A DNA stretch of 64,000 bases. It comes from Alteromonas sp. V450. GTDB lineage: Bacteria; Pseudomonadota; Gammaproteobacteria; Enterobacterales; Alteromonadaceae. Below, in pieces: positions 1 through 8,173 of this stretch (positions are counted from its first letter, which is position 1; every line of letters starts with the position of its first letter). A program made the position numbers and the translations under genes. The stretch is taken from positions 434,001 to 498,000 of the forward strand of contig NZ_MODU01000004.1 of assembly GCF_001885075.1 (NCBI RefSeq). Direction: 5' to 3'. The notes under the pieces were generated by a model that saw only the letters and a list, made by a program, of their open reading frames with translations, had not been told where the DNA came from and did not search any database.

Positions 1-78
1 CTTTCTAAGCGATGGCGTAGCAAAGTGTGAAGCTGCTACGTCAAGTACGGTAAGACCAACACGGAAAAGGAGAAAGTA

Positions 79-882
79 ATGAAAGATATGCCTCAGTTAG
101 GAATGGGAACGTTTCGATTGAAAGATGACGAGGCCCGTGAATCAGTCAGTAAAGCGCTAGAGGTTGGTTTCAGACACATTGACACCGCACAATTTTATGA
201 CAATGAAGCACAAGTTGGCGACGCCATAAAAACCAGCGGTCTTGATAGAAACGAACTGTTTGTCACCACCAAGGTGTGGCACGAGTCATTGAGCGATGCT
301 CATTTTATTCCAAGTGTTCACGAAAGCTTAGAAAAGCTGAAGCTAGAATATGTTGATTTGCTTCTTATCCATTGGCCATATCCTGGCAATGATATTTCAC
401 TCGAAAGTTACTTAGGCAATCTTGCGAAGGCAAAAGAGCAAGGGCTTACTCGTCATATTGGTGTATCTAATTTCACTATTGATTTGCTAGATAAGGCCGA
501 AAAGGTTCTTGGTAAAGGCGAGATTTACACCAACCAAATTGAAATCCATCCTTTCATGCAAAATAAGAAGGTTGTTGAAGCGTGTAAGGAAAAAGGCATA
601 AAAGCGACCGCATATATGCCATTTGCTGTCGGAAAAGTAATGAAGGACGAAACGTTATTGCGAATTGCGCAAAGCCACGATGCGACGCCAGCGCAAGTTG
701 TTCTGGCGTGGATGGAAAAACGTCACATTTATGCCATTCCTTCATCAACCAGTAAAGTACACTTGGCGGAGAATTTAGCTTACGGTGGTGTAAATTTAAC
801 TGATCCAGAGCTTACGCTAATTGATGATCTTGATAACGGTGAGCGTATTGTTAACCCTGACTTTGCGCCTAATTGGGATTAA
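79..882 (+). CDS. Aldo/keto reductase, DkgB-like
   Basis: A 267-residue cytosolic NADPH-dependent aldo/keto reductase, close in length to E. coli DkgB (2,5-diketo-D-gluconate reductase B). The family tetrad is visible: Asp and Tyr in HIDTAQFYDNE (near residues 35-42), Lys in TTKVW, and His in LLLIHWP. The C-terminal half has the nucleotide-binding pattern AIPSSTSKVHLAENL. The start is supported by AAGGAG at 66-71, seven bases before the ATG. It appears to be a single-gene unit, followed by a hairpin at 966-994. The true substrate (diketogluconate, methylglyoxal or another aldehyde) cannot be told from sequence. Confidence 0.9.
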   Translation: MKDMPQLGMGTFRLKDDEARESVSKALEVGFRHIDTAQFYDNEAQVGDAIKTSGLDRNELFVTTKVWHESLSDAHFIPSVHESLEKLKLEYVDLLLIHWPYPGNDISLESYLGNLAKAKEQGLTRHIGVSNFTIDLLDKAEKVLGKGEIYTNQIEIHPFMQNKKVVEACKEKGIKATAYMPFAVGKVMKDETLLRIAQSHDATPAQVVLAWMEKRHIYAIPSSTSKVHLAENLAYGGVNLTDPELTLIDDLDNGERIVNPDFAPNWD

Positions 883-965
883 CGTAAAGCTATATTCGTT
901 CATCTTCTACGTAGGGGAGCTTGCGCTAGAATCAACACAGCTTTGTGTATTATGTCAATTTAATT

Positions 966-996
966 AGGCCGCCTAAATATTCTACTGGCGGCCTTT
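966..996 (+). terminator. Hairpin after the aldo/keto reductase
   Basis: AGGCCGCC (966-973) pairs with GGCGGCCT (987-994), followed by a short T run. It lies between the plus-strand reductase and the converging minus-strand acetyltransferase. The rest of the 883-1110 spacer shows nothing else I can support. Confidence 0.5.
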
Positions 997-1110
997 GGAA
1001 ATGGTTTAAACTTATCTTCTGGGCTATACGCGCTATAGTAAAATTGATAGACGAGAATAGCAGGGGTCTCATATGAACACATATGCTTAGAGAGTGATAG
1101 TGATGAAGCG

Positions 1111-1683
1111 TCACATGCGCTGTTCGGTTTGCTCTATTTCTTTTATTATCTTGGCGGGATTCCCACCTATAACCACATTGTTTCCAAAAGACTTAGTTAC
1201 CACCGCGCCAGAGGCCACAACCACATTGTCTCCCAATGTCACGCCAGGGTTTATGACCGCCATGCCACCAATCCAGCAGTTGTCGCCAATCGTAATGGGT
1301 TTGGCGAACTCGATGCCGGTTGCCCTTTGTATGGGATCTAGCGGGTGCGTAGCGGTGTACAAACCGACTTGAGGCGCAATCATGCAGTTATCACCTATTG
1401 TCACCTTCGCTGCATCTAGAATGACACAATTGAAATTAGCGAAGAAATTTTCGCCTACATGGATATTTTCGCCATAATCACATTTGAATGAAGACTCGAT
1501 GTAAAGCCTTTTCCCAGTACTACCAAACAGCTGTTTTAGTAACCTAGTACGCTTTTTGTGGTCGCTTTGGCAGGTCGCATTGAGCTCGTCTACTTGAATT
1601 CGGCACTGCTTGCGCAATGCCGTTAATGTTTTATCTGACGGAAAATATAAATCGCCAGCAAGCATCTTTTCTTGTTCAGTCAT
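1111..1683 (-). CDS. Maltose/galactoside O-acetyltransferase family (Maa/LacA/NodL)
   Basis: A 190-residue left-handed beta-helix acetyltransferase that should transfer acetyl from acetyl-CoA to a sugar hydroxyl. The N-terminal mac-type helix is clear (MTEQEKMLAGDLYFPSD). It is followed by hexapeptide repeats and the family signature around IGDNCWIGGMAVINPGVTLGDNVVVASGAVV near residues 130-160. The catalytic His is in TATHPLDP. Length is normal for Maa/LacA. It lies just downstream of the beta-repeat lipoprotein on the same strand (gap about 40 bases), so co-transcription is possible. The acceptor sugar is unknown. Confidence 0.9.
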   Translation of the reverse strand: MTEQEKMLAGDLYFPSDKTLTALRKQCRIQVDELNATCQSDHKKRTRLLKQLFGSTGKRLYIESSFKCDYGENIHVGENFFANFNCVILDAAKVTIGDNCMIAPQVGLYTATHPLDPIQRATGIEFAKPITIGDNCWIGGMAVINPGVTLGDNVVVASGAVVTKSFGNNVVIGGNPAKIIKEIEQTEQRM

Positions 1684-1724
1684 GTCATTTTGAAACGTTA
1701 GGCTTTGATATTCGAGCCAGTACG

Positions 1725-2396
1725 TTACTGTGCACCAGTATAACTTACAACGACTTTTTGCTTTAATGCATCGTTTTCAAGGTCCAGATTGACAGGGCGC
1801 TTCAAAATGATGTTGCCATCTACAATGACCGAAGCACTAATTGACAGCGTCGGTTTACTATCTGACGTGTTTCCCCATGATTTTTCAGTCTCGTTATAAA
1901 TGATATCGCCTAAAACATGGGATGAACCTGATAAAGTAATATCGCCGTTTAACGTTTCAATATGTTGTTTTATGGTTGTGTCAACGCCGGTTATGTCACC
2001 ATTTACGGTTTCAACACTACCGCCAATTATACTTTGTGTGGGAAGCGTAACATTTCCATTTACTGTTTCTATGCCATTAAGCACATTTAGGTATGAAGCT
2101 GCGCTAACATCGCCGTTTACAATATCAATATTTCGGACAGACACATGGTTGCCCATCTCAAGATTACCATTAACAATGCTGACTTCATCGGCACCGCCAT
2201 TATCGCCAATTTCCACATTACCGTTAACAGAAGATATATCTCCCGCATGCTTCCCTTCTGCTATGTCAATATTGCCCAGAATAGAGCTAAAGCTGCTCCC
2301 TTCTAATGCACTGGCGTTGCCGACATGGATAACGCAGCCAGTAAGTAGAGAGGCTGTAAGCAACATGGCTGCACTAGCAATAAAAGACTTTTTCAT
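1725..2396 (-). CDS. Lipoprotein with short beta-repeats (polymer-forming/bactofilin-like fold)
   Basis: A 223-residue predicted lipoprotein. From the ATG at 2396 (AGGA upstream) it has a basic n-region, a hydrophobic stretch and the lipobox LLTGC at about residue 21. The mature part is a series of roughly 20-residue units carrying [VL]NG[ND][VIL] (VNGNV, VNGNL, VNGDV, VNGNV, VNGDI, LNGDI). That is the regular spacing expected of a parallel beta-helix like bactofilins or DUF4097-type surface repeats. No catalytic motif is visible. The function is unknown. A membrane-anchored structural or cell-surface role is inference. Confidence 0.75.
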   Translation of the reverse strand: MKKSFIASAAMLLTASLLTGCVIHVGNASALEGSSFSSILGNIDIAEGKHAGDISSVNGNVEIGDNGGADEVSIVNGNLEMGNHVSVRNIDIVNGDVSAASYLNVLNGIETVNGNVTLPTQSIIGGSVETVNGDITGVDTTIKQHIETLNGDITLSGSSHVLGDIIYNETEKSWGNTSDSKPTLSISASVIVDGNIILKRPVNLDLENDALKQKVVVSYTGAQ

Positions 2397-2489
2397 ATTT
2401 TTTATATCCTTGACTGTTCTTAAATTTTTTAAATTACACGCATAAATTGCGTTGTTACTGAACACAAATAATAATGTGCATGTGTAAAG

Positions 2490-2506
2490 TCATTATCATT
2501 TATCAT
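2490..2506 (-). promoter_or_regulatory. Weak Fur-box-like AT/GATAAT array
   Basis: Read on the minus strand, this site contains GATAAATGATAATGA, which resembles two hexamers of the Fur NAT(A/T)AT array. It is about 95-110 bases upstream of the lipoprotein start. The match is partial and AT-rich sequence gives such matches by chance. Confidence 0.2.
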
Positions 2507-2657
2507 GCCATTCTCTAAAAATTAATAAAAACAATGGGTTAGTGTTTTTTGTGGGCGAGAGTAAAAAGCTTGATGGCGTGATGATTAATTTTATAGTTGC
2601 ATCTGCCAATGGGTGGCTAAATTGACCACATTGCATCAATGGACCAAAGGACTGAAG

Positions 2658-2724
2658 TGGACACACACTCAACCTTAATAGACGCCTTTTAGTCACAAGC
2701 ACCTTTATTTTAAGTGTGTGTCCA
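2658..2724. repeat. Inverted repeat, 12-bp arms
   Basis: TGGACACACACT (2658-2669) is repeated inverted as AGTGTGTGTCCA (2713-2724), with 43 bases between. The right arm runs directly into three copies of a short direct repeat. The arms resemble the AGTGTCTGTCC motif found just downstream. Confidence 0.65.
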
Positions 2725-2758
2725 GCGATTTCACAGCGATTTCAATCCAGCGATTTCA
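2723..2758. repeat. Three direct repeats of CAGCGATTTCA
   Basis: CAGCGATTTCA occurs at 2723-2733, 2734-2744 and 2748-2758. The first two copies abut; the third follows after three bases. This is part of the repeat-rich, non-coding 2466-2917 spacer upstream of arsC. Confidence 0.8.
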
Positions 2759-2767
2759 GGTAAGTTT

Positions 2768-2855
2768 TTAATTAGTGTGAGTGTCTGTCCTCGAGTTTAT
2801 TTAATTAGTGTGAGTGTCTGTCCTCGAGTTTACTTGAGTGTCTGTCCTCGAGTTA
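2768..2855. repeat. Tandem repeat, 33-bp period, with AGTGTCTGTCC core
   Basis: Two identical 32-base copies lie at 2768-2799 and 2801-2832, and a truncated third copy shares 20 bases (2836-2855). Each contains AGTGTCTGTCCTCGAG. A single AGTGTCTGTCC also occurs at 30335-30345. From general knowledge, similar GTGTCTGTCC sequences are scattered in marine gammaproteobacteria, often near REP-associated tyrosine transposases. No transposase gene is present here. Confidence 0.8.
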
Positions 2856-2917
2856 CTCGAGTTAAACTAGTATGTGGGTATTTGTAATTTTTACCTTTTT
2901 AGTGAGGATAGGTGACG

Positions 2918-3412
2918 ATGATAAAGATTTATCACAATCCGGAGTGCGGTACGTCCAGAAATGTACTGGCGGTGATCAAGGCTGCTGGGTATGAAGTGCA
3001 AGTTATCGAGTATTTACATGTTGGGTGGGAACGTGAACAACTCACTTATTTATTAAATGCAGCTAACCTTAGCCCTCGACAGGCGCTTCGCACATCCAAG
3101 TCACCTGCTGCTGAATTGGGGTTACTTGATGAGGCTGTGAGTAACGAAACCATTTTTGAGATGATGCTAAAACATCCAATATTAGTGAATAGGCCTATTG
3201 TTTGCATTCCTCAAGATGAATATGAACACTCAGCTTCTTTGACCGAACAGCTCAAGAAGGGAAAGACGGTTTCTAATAACCTTAAAGAAACAGTAAAGCT
3301 ATGCCGCCCAAGTGAGGTAGTACTGGATATTTTACCTATATGGCCACAAGGCCCTTTTGCTAAAGAAGACGGCACATCACTTATAGACCAGTACGGTAGA
3401 CGAGTAATTTAA
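2918..3412 (+). CDS. arsC: Arsenate reductase, ArsC (glutaredoxin-linked type)
   Basis: Reduces arsenate to arsenite using glutathione/glutaredoxin. The N-terminus MIKIYHNPECGTSRN carries the catalytic Cys (residue 10). The family arginine regions are present in NRPIV and CRPSEVVLDILP. The ATG at 2918 is preferred over the in-frame GTG at 2912 because GAGGA (2904-2908) then sits nine bases away. At 164 residues it is longer than the usual ~140. About 25 extra residues (DEYEHSASLTEQLKKGKTVS and following) lie between the NRPIV and CRPSE motifs. The next gene follows after 11 bases, so the two are probably an operon. No ars repressor or efflux pump gene is present in the window. Confidence 0.88.
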   Translation: MIKIYHNPECGTSRNVLAVIKAAGYEVQVIEYLHVGWEREQLTYLLNAANLSPRQALRTSKSPAAELGLLDEAVSNETIFEMMLKHPILVNRPIVCIPQDEYEHSASLTEQLKKGKTVSNNLKETVKLCRPSEVVLDILPIWPQGPFAKEDGTSLIDQYGRRVI

Positions 3413-3423
3413 ACGGAGCAGTT

Positions 3424-4710
3424 ATGCAGGAAAAGTACACGCAGTTAAATAAGGCTAAAAGGCTCGCATTGGCCTGTTTGATTGTTGCCGCAAGTGTATT
3501 CGTCTTAACCGTATTACTCCCCAAATTTTATACGGGTTTGCAAGGTGTGTGGTGGTTAGGGCTTATTAAGATGGCGAGTGAAGCTGCCCTTATTGGTGGT
3601 CTTGCTGACTGGTTTGCTGTGACGGCCTTATTTAAGCCCATTCCTGCGCAGTACCCTATTCCTCACACCAATATCGTGGCTAGCAACAAATCCGTTATTG
3701 CTAATAACTTGTCATTGTTCGTTAAAGAGAAGTTCTTTCACCCCGAGGCAATAGAGAAGCTAATTCGGGATAGCGACCCTGCTAAGGGCGCTGGAAGGTG
3801 GTTGTCACAGGACAAAAACGCTACCCGTTTAAGCCGCTTTTTATGTGATGCTTTTGCAGGTGTTCTGCGCGTGCTTGATGATAAACCGGTAAAAGCATTT
3901 ATCGCTAAAACCGCCCAAAAGGGCATTAACCAACTCGATCTTAGGCAATTAATGGCTACTTCGTTAGGCGCTGTAACAAAGGAGCGTCAGCACCAGGTCG
4001 TACTTGATAGGGTATTAGGGAAACTAGCAAAACTGCTCGCAGAGCCAGAAACCCAAATTTACATAGCAGATACGTTAGTGGTCTGGCTGAAAACCGAATA
4101 CAGTAGAATTGAAAAGTTACTTCCTTCTAGCTGGCTAAGTGAGCAGGGTGCACTGATTGCTGTTAAAGCGGTTTCGAGTATTTTAGACGACATATACGAA
4201 GATGAGCATCACCCCATACGCCACGCATTTGACGAGCAAGTGCATGAGTTCCTATATGAGTTACAACATAGCCCGTTAATGGAGAAAAAAGTTAACAGCT
4301 ATCGAGAAAAAATCACTAATGACCCAGCGCTAAACGCGTATGTTCAGCAATCCTGGTCTAACTTTCATCAATGGCTCTTAAAATCCCTTGAAGAACAAAA
4401 TGGTAAAGCAGAATCAAAGGTGTCGGGCCTTCTAAAAGATTTGGGCACTACGTTGACCCAAGACAGTGAATTAGCCATGGCGTTCAACAAACACATAGGC
4501 GAAGCAGCTAAATATATGGCACCTGAATTGGCTGAGTTTCTAACCCGTCACATACGCGACACCATAAATAGCTGGGATGAACGCGAAATGGCTGAGCAGG
4601 TGGAATTAAATATCGGTCGCGACCTTCAAAAAGTACGAATTAATGGCACAATTGTAGGTGGACTAATAGGTGCGTTGTTGTTTGGCGTAGAGGCGCTGCT
4701 TGGCCTCTAA
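3424..4710 (+). CDS. DUF445 inner-membrane protein, YjiN-like
   Basis: A 428-residue protein matching the DUF445 family in length and pattern. It has two N-terminal membrane segments (about residues 13-33 and 42-62), the family pattern GGLADWFAVTALFKPIP, a long helical soluble domain, and a C-terminal membrane segment within INGTIVGGLIGALLFGVEALLGL. E. coli YjiN has the same size. It begins 11 bases after arsC, with GGAG upstream of the ATG. The biochemical role of the family is not established. Confidence 0.85.
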   Translation: MQEKYTQLNKAKRLALACLIVAASVFVLTVLLPKFYTGLQGVWWLGLIKMASEAALIGGLADWFAVTALFKPIPAQYPIPHTNIVASNKSVIANNLSLFVKEKFFHPEAIEKLIRDSDPAKGAGRWLSQDKNATRLSRFLCDAFAGVLRVLDDKPVKAFIAKTAQKGINQLDLRQLMATSLGAVTKERQHQVVLDRVLGKLAKLLAEPETQIYIADTLVVWLKTEYSRIEKLLPSSWLSEQGALIAVKAVSSILDDIYEDEHHPIRHAFDEQVHEFLYELQHSPLMEKKVNSYREKITNDPALNAYVQQSWSNFHQWLLKSLEEQNGKAESKVSGLLKDLGTTLTQDSELAMAFNKHIGEAAKYMAPELAEFLTRHIRDTINSWDEREMAEQVELNIGRDLQKVRINGTIVGGLIGALLFGVEALLGL

Positions 4711-4825
4711 TCGATATGTAACGCACTGCTTTACCGAGTTGCTTGAGAGGTACTTTGTGAATTAAGGTTGTAACTTGAACACCTTCTTTAACGATGTTTG
4801 TTTGCAGCAAGCATCAGCAAAATGT

Positions 4826-5479
4826 CTATTTCGCCGTAAGCGCAAAGACCAAATTGTCAGCATCTACTTTGCCTTTTAACCCGCCTTCAAGTGTAGAGCG
4901 CTCAAGCCTTTTAATGTTGTAAGCCGCTGAGTAAAGATCATCTACGGTTTTTTCATTCACACTAAAAGGCGGGCCCGCCATTTCGTTCTGGTCATATTCA
5001 AAAGAAATAATAAGCTGCGGCGCACATTTCGTGATAGCCATAAGGTGAGCCGCGTATTTTTCGCGAAGCGGGGCGGGTAACGCTACTAATGCGGCTCTAT
5101 CGTAAACACCCGAAACGTCGCCGACATCGCTAGACGTTAGTTTAAAAATATCACCAACGTAAACGGTTAAACCGTCTTTTGTATAAACTTTACCATTGGC
5201 AGAGGTAGTAACAGTAGGAGTGACACCTAGCTCTTCAAATAGCTGTATAATCGCAATTTCACTAAGTTCAGCACCGACGACTTCGCAACCTTGCGAGAGT
5301 AGCCAACTTATATCACGGGTTTTCCCACACAGCGGAACGAAAACACGCGTTAACGATGAGCTTGCGCAATTGTGGCTAAGCAGAGAAGACGCATACTTCA
5401 TCAGCAGCGTATTTCCAGCAGGTTCATGAAATCCAATTTCATTTTTTTGCCATTTACTATGCCAAAAACTATGCTCCAT
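4826..5479 (-). CDS. tpm: Thiopurine S-methyltransferase
   Basis: A 217-residue class I SAM-dependent methyltransferase of the bacterial TPMT family, which methylates thiopurines and, in some bacteria, selenium or tellurium compounds. The N-terminus WHSKWQKNEIGFHEPAGN is diagnostic. The SAM-binding region includes RVFVPLCGKTRDISWLLSQGCEVVGAELS near residues 45-75, and motif IV is YDRAALVALP. It is a lone minus-strand gene downstream of bamE, separated from it by the bamE terminator. Tellurite or selenite detoxification is possible but is inference. Confidence 0.93.
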   Translation of the reverse strand: MEHSFWHSKWQKNEIGFHEPAGNTLLMKYASSLLSHNCASSSLTRVFVPLCGKTRDISWLLSQGCEVVGAELSEIAIIQLFEELGVTPTVTTSANGKVYTKDGLTVYVGDIFKLTSSDVGDVSGVYDRAALVALPAPLREKYAAHLMAITKCAPQLIISFEYDQNEMAGPPFSVNEKTVDDLYSAAYNIKRLERSTLEGGLKGKVDADNLVFALTAK

Positions 5480-5542
5480 TTAGACCTCTACAATAAGTAA
5501 AAAGCTTCGAAAAATAAGTGTTTTAGTAAAAGCTATAGATAC

Positions 5543-5572
5543 AAAAAAGGTAGCCTGAGCTTGCTACCTTTT
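5543..5572 (-). terminator. Rho-independent terminator after bamE
   Basis: AAAAGGTAGC (5545-5554) and GCTACCTTTT (5563-5572) form a 10-bp stem. On the minus strand it is followed by a run of six T (complement of 5543-5548). It sits eight bases past the bamE stop. Confidence 0.85.
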
Positions 5573-5580
5573 CTCTGCTA

Positions 5581-5937
5581 CTAGTTATCGATTGGCGTAT
5601 TGAAGTCTTCAGATAATTCGAAGTCACCTTCAACCGTCGTTACTTTGTCGTCTACGAAGTTGATTATCATTTGCTTCTGAAAGTCTTCGCCGCGCTTTTT
5701 CATACCGCGCTTCATATCGTAAACGTAGTACCACGTGTCATTATCAAATGAATCTTGAACTACTGGGTTCCCCAAAACATAGATAACTTGCTCTTTCGTC
5801 ATCCCAACACGAAGCTTTTCAACGTCGCGTTGATCTAGAAAGTTACCTTGCGGAACATCGATTCGATAAATCCAATTCGAGCAAGCAGTTGATGTAAGTG
5901 TGATACCAAGAATTACTAATAAGTGTTGCAACTTCAT
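5581..5937 (-). CDS. bamE: Outer-membrane assembly lipoprotein BamE (SmpA/OmlA)
   Basis: A 118-residue lipoprotein of the BAM complex that inserts beta-barrel proteins into the outer membrane. It has a signal sequence with lipobox STAC (Cys19) and the SmpA/OmlA core: YRIDVPQGN, LRVGMTKEQVIYVLGNPVVQDSF, and WYYVYDMKRG. It lies downstream of recN on the same strand, the order known from E. coli (nadK-recN-bamE) and similar to Pseudomonas. The gap to recN is about 125 bases. Length and motifs are normal. Confidence 0.95.
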   Translation of the reverse strand: MKLQHLLVILGITLTSTACSNWIYRIDVPQGNFLDQRDVEKLRVGMTKEQVIYVLGNPVVQDSFDNDTWYYVYDMKRGMKKRGEDFQKQMIINFVDDKVTTVEGDFELSEDFNTPIDN

Positions 5938-6061
5938 GCGTTAATTTGTCCAGTATTGCCTTTGTTAGTGCCTACGAATGTCGATAGTGCGAATTTCGAG
6001 ACTGTTTTATTGCAAGCGCGAAGGCATGCTACATTGACAACTAGGACCAATCAACTGCATT

Positions 6062-7747
6062 TTAGTTCGATGCTGCGCTTTTAAGCAGTTCTTTCGCATT
6101 AGCTAAGGCAGATTTGGTTATTTTGTCGCCAGCCAGTAGCCTTGCCAGCTCGTCAATTCTGTCTTGCTTAGTCAATGCAAGCATCTGTGTTTCTGTACTT
6201 TCTCCATCTGTGATTTTGGTAACAAATAATTGGTTATGCGCCTGCGCCGCTACTTGTGGTAGATGAGTTACACACATAACTTGCGATTGTTTGCCTAATT
6301 TCCGAAGGAGCCCACCAACAATTGATGCAGTAGGGCCACTAATTCCTGTATCCACTTCATCAAAAATCATCGTCGGTGTTGCGTGATTGTCGCTTGCAAT
6401 AACTTGTATAGCCAAACCGATACGAGATAGTTCACCACCTGATACCACTCTTTCTAGCTTATCTGCGTCTTGACCAGGGTTAGTCGACACCCTAAATTCA
6501 ATGGCATCTAGTCCTGTGCTTACGGGTTTTTTGAGTTCGTCGTACTGAATCTTTATGTCCACGCTTGCGTGCGGCATATTCATCTGGCGAATTTGAACTT
6601 CAATGTCGGCACTTAACTTATCCGCAGCCCGTTTCCTGCTCTCTGAAAGGCCTCTAGTTGCTGTTAGGTAAGCTGCCCGAGCATTTTCGACTTCCCCTTC
6701 AAGCGTGCCTAACAGTGTTTCCTGATCTGACAAAGCATCGAATTCAGCGGACAATTCTTGGTGATGCTGATAGAGACCTTCAGGCATTACGGTGTGTTTT
6801 CGGGCAAGTTCCATTGCTTTGCCATAGCGCGCCTCAACTTGTTGTAAGCGAAGAGGATCGATTTCAAGGTGATCGCAGTAGCTACGTAGCTCTCCTGCCG
6901 CTTCTTCTACCTGAATTGCCGCATCATTAAGCATGGCAATGATTGGCGTAAGACTTGCGTCATGAGCTTCTAATTCGCCTAAACGCTCAATGCTGCTTTG
7001 GATCACCGACAATGCGTTGCCCTCATCGCTTTCATACAAATTATACACGCTGGTCTGGGCGTGCTCTAAAAGGCTCTGGCCATTGCTTAGGCGCTTGTGC
7101 TCTATTTCTAACTCTTCAAATTCACCCTCTTCAATGGCAAATTCATCGAGCTCTTGCACTTGGTAAGTTAACAATTGAATTCTGTCTTCACGCTGTTGGG
7201 CTTGCTCTTGAAGCGCTTTCAACGTTCGCTGCTTGTCGTGCCAAATAGCATAGGTTTCTTTAACTTGCGTTAACAGTTCATCGTGCTTTGCGTATCCATC
7301 AACTAATTCCCTTTGATGGTCCTCTTTTAACAGTTGCAGGTGAGTATTTTGACCGTGAATGGCTAATAAAAATTGACCTAAACCCTTCAGCTGCTGAAGC
7401 GAAGCTGGAATGCCGTTGATGAAAGCTTTTGAACGGCCTTCCTTCGAGATAACTCTACGAACAAAGCAGCTATTTTCGTCTTCGTCTGAGGTAAGCTCAT
7501 GCTCGTCGAGAAAGGCTTTAGCTAATGCATTTCCGCTTAAAGAGAAGTGAGCAATTATTTCGGCTTTCGCGCTCCCTTTACGCACCGCATTTGCATCAGC
7601 GCGCTCGCCTAAGCACAAACTTAAAGCATCAATGGCAATAGATTTACCTGCACCGGTTTCACCGGTTATAGCAGTCAACCCGTTTTCCAGTTGAACTGAT
7701 AATTGTTTTACAACAGCAAAATTAGAAATAGAAAGATGCGCTAACAT
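6062..7747 (-). CDS. recN: DNA repair ATPase RecN
   Basis: SMC-like ATPase for double-strand break repair; 561 residues, close to E. coli RecN (553). It begins MLAHLSISNFAVVKQL with Walker A TGETGAGKS. A long central coiled coil follows, then the ABC signature VSGGELSRIGLAIQ and Walker B MIFDEVDTGISG. An upstream in-frame extension exists, but the family start MLAHL at 7747 is chosen. The extension would run through the LexA-like sites at 7769-7807. Regulation by the SOS response is expected for recN and is supported by those sites. Confidence 0.95.
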   Translation of the reverse strand: MLAHLSISNFAVVKQLSVQLENGLTAITGETGAGKSIAIDALSLCLGERADANAVRKGSAKAEIIAHFSLSGNALAKAFLDEHELTSDEDENSCFVRRVISKEGRSKAFINGIPASLQQLKGLGQFLLAIHGQNTHLQLLKEDHQRELVDGYAKHDELLTQVKETYAIWHDKQRTLKALQEQAQQREDRIQLLTYQVQELDEFAIEEGEFEELEIEHKRLSNGQSLLEHAQTSVYNLYESDEGNALSVIQSSIERLGELEAHDASLTPIIAMLNDAAIQVEEAAGELRSYCDHLEIDPLRLQQVEARYGKAMELARKHTVMPEGLYQHHQELSAEFDALSDQETLLGTLEGEVENARAAYLTATRGLSESRKRAADKLSADIEVQIRQMNMPHASVDIKIQYDELKKPVSTGLDAIEFRVSTNPGQDADKLERVVSGGELSRIGLAIQVIASDNHATPTMIFDEVDTGISGPTASIVGGLLRKLGKQSQVMCVTHLPQVAAQAHNQLFVTKITDGESTETQMLALTKQDRIDELARLLAGDKITKSALANAKELLKSAASN

Positions 7748-7768
7748 AACCACACTCGAAAAAGTTGA

Positions 7769-7807
7769 ACATGATGATATATACAGTAACTGATAATATA
7801 TACAGTA
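7769..7807 (-). promoter_or_regulatory. Two tandem LexA (SOS) box-like sites upstream of recN
   Basis: The better site, 7788-7807, contains CTGATAATATATACAG, seven of eight bases of the CTGT-N8-ACAG core. A weaker site, 7769-7788, contains ATGATGATATATACAG. They sit 22-60 bases upstream of the recN ATG. E. coli recN also carries multiple LexA boxes. Pattern matched by eye only. Confidence 0.7.
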
Positions 7808-8083
7808 TTTTGGTGGTGTAAAGTTAAGTCGCAAAATATTTACGCAAGAATCGACGGAAATAAAAATAAAGCCAATAATATCAATTGCATATATTCTTTT
7901 TTACGAAGATGGGTTATGAGTAACCTATAACTAGCGTCACAGTAGAGGAAGAATTTACAGGACGCTTTACAAGGCGTAAGTTAAGTACAGTAGCGGAGTA
8001 CTGAAGTATTCTATTGTTGTAGCGTGAGATATTTTGAATGCGCCAAGCAGTTTGCTGCTGTGCTTTTCACTCAAGTAAACGTC
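7808..8083. other. Non-coding spacer between recN and the dps terminator
   Basis: Apart from the LexA-like sites on its recN side and the dps terminator on the other, this stretch shows no ORF with a plausible ribosome site and no structured RNA that I recognise. It includes AGTAC...GTACT spaced by nine bases near 7984, which does not match the four-base-spaced palindromes elsewhere in the window. Confidence 0.5.
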
Positions 8084-8108
8084 AAAAAGGAGAGCACAAG
8101 CTCTCCTT
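8084..8108 (-). terminator. Rho-independent terminator after dps
   Basis: AAGGAGAGC (8087-8095) pairs with GCTCTCCTT (8100-8108) around a four-base loop. On the minus strand it is followed by five T. It lies about 65 bases past the dps stop. Confidence 0.75.
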
Positions 8109-8173
8109 CATATAATAACTGTAATCTATTGTAGATAGTATACATAACAGCTTTGAATTTCGGTGTTAACCTA

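Noticed and set aside
2496..2702. 68-residue minus-strand ORF in the spacer upstream of the lipoprotein
   Set aside because: It runs through an inverted repeat, has no ribosome site and has no protein-like composition.
2768..2855. Possible CRISPR array
   Set aside because: The repeats abut with one-base or no spacers, and number only two and a half; no cas genes are present.
6955..7248. 97-residue plus-strand ORF inside recN
   Set aside because: It is antisense to a conserved coding region, with no ribosome site.
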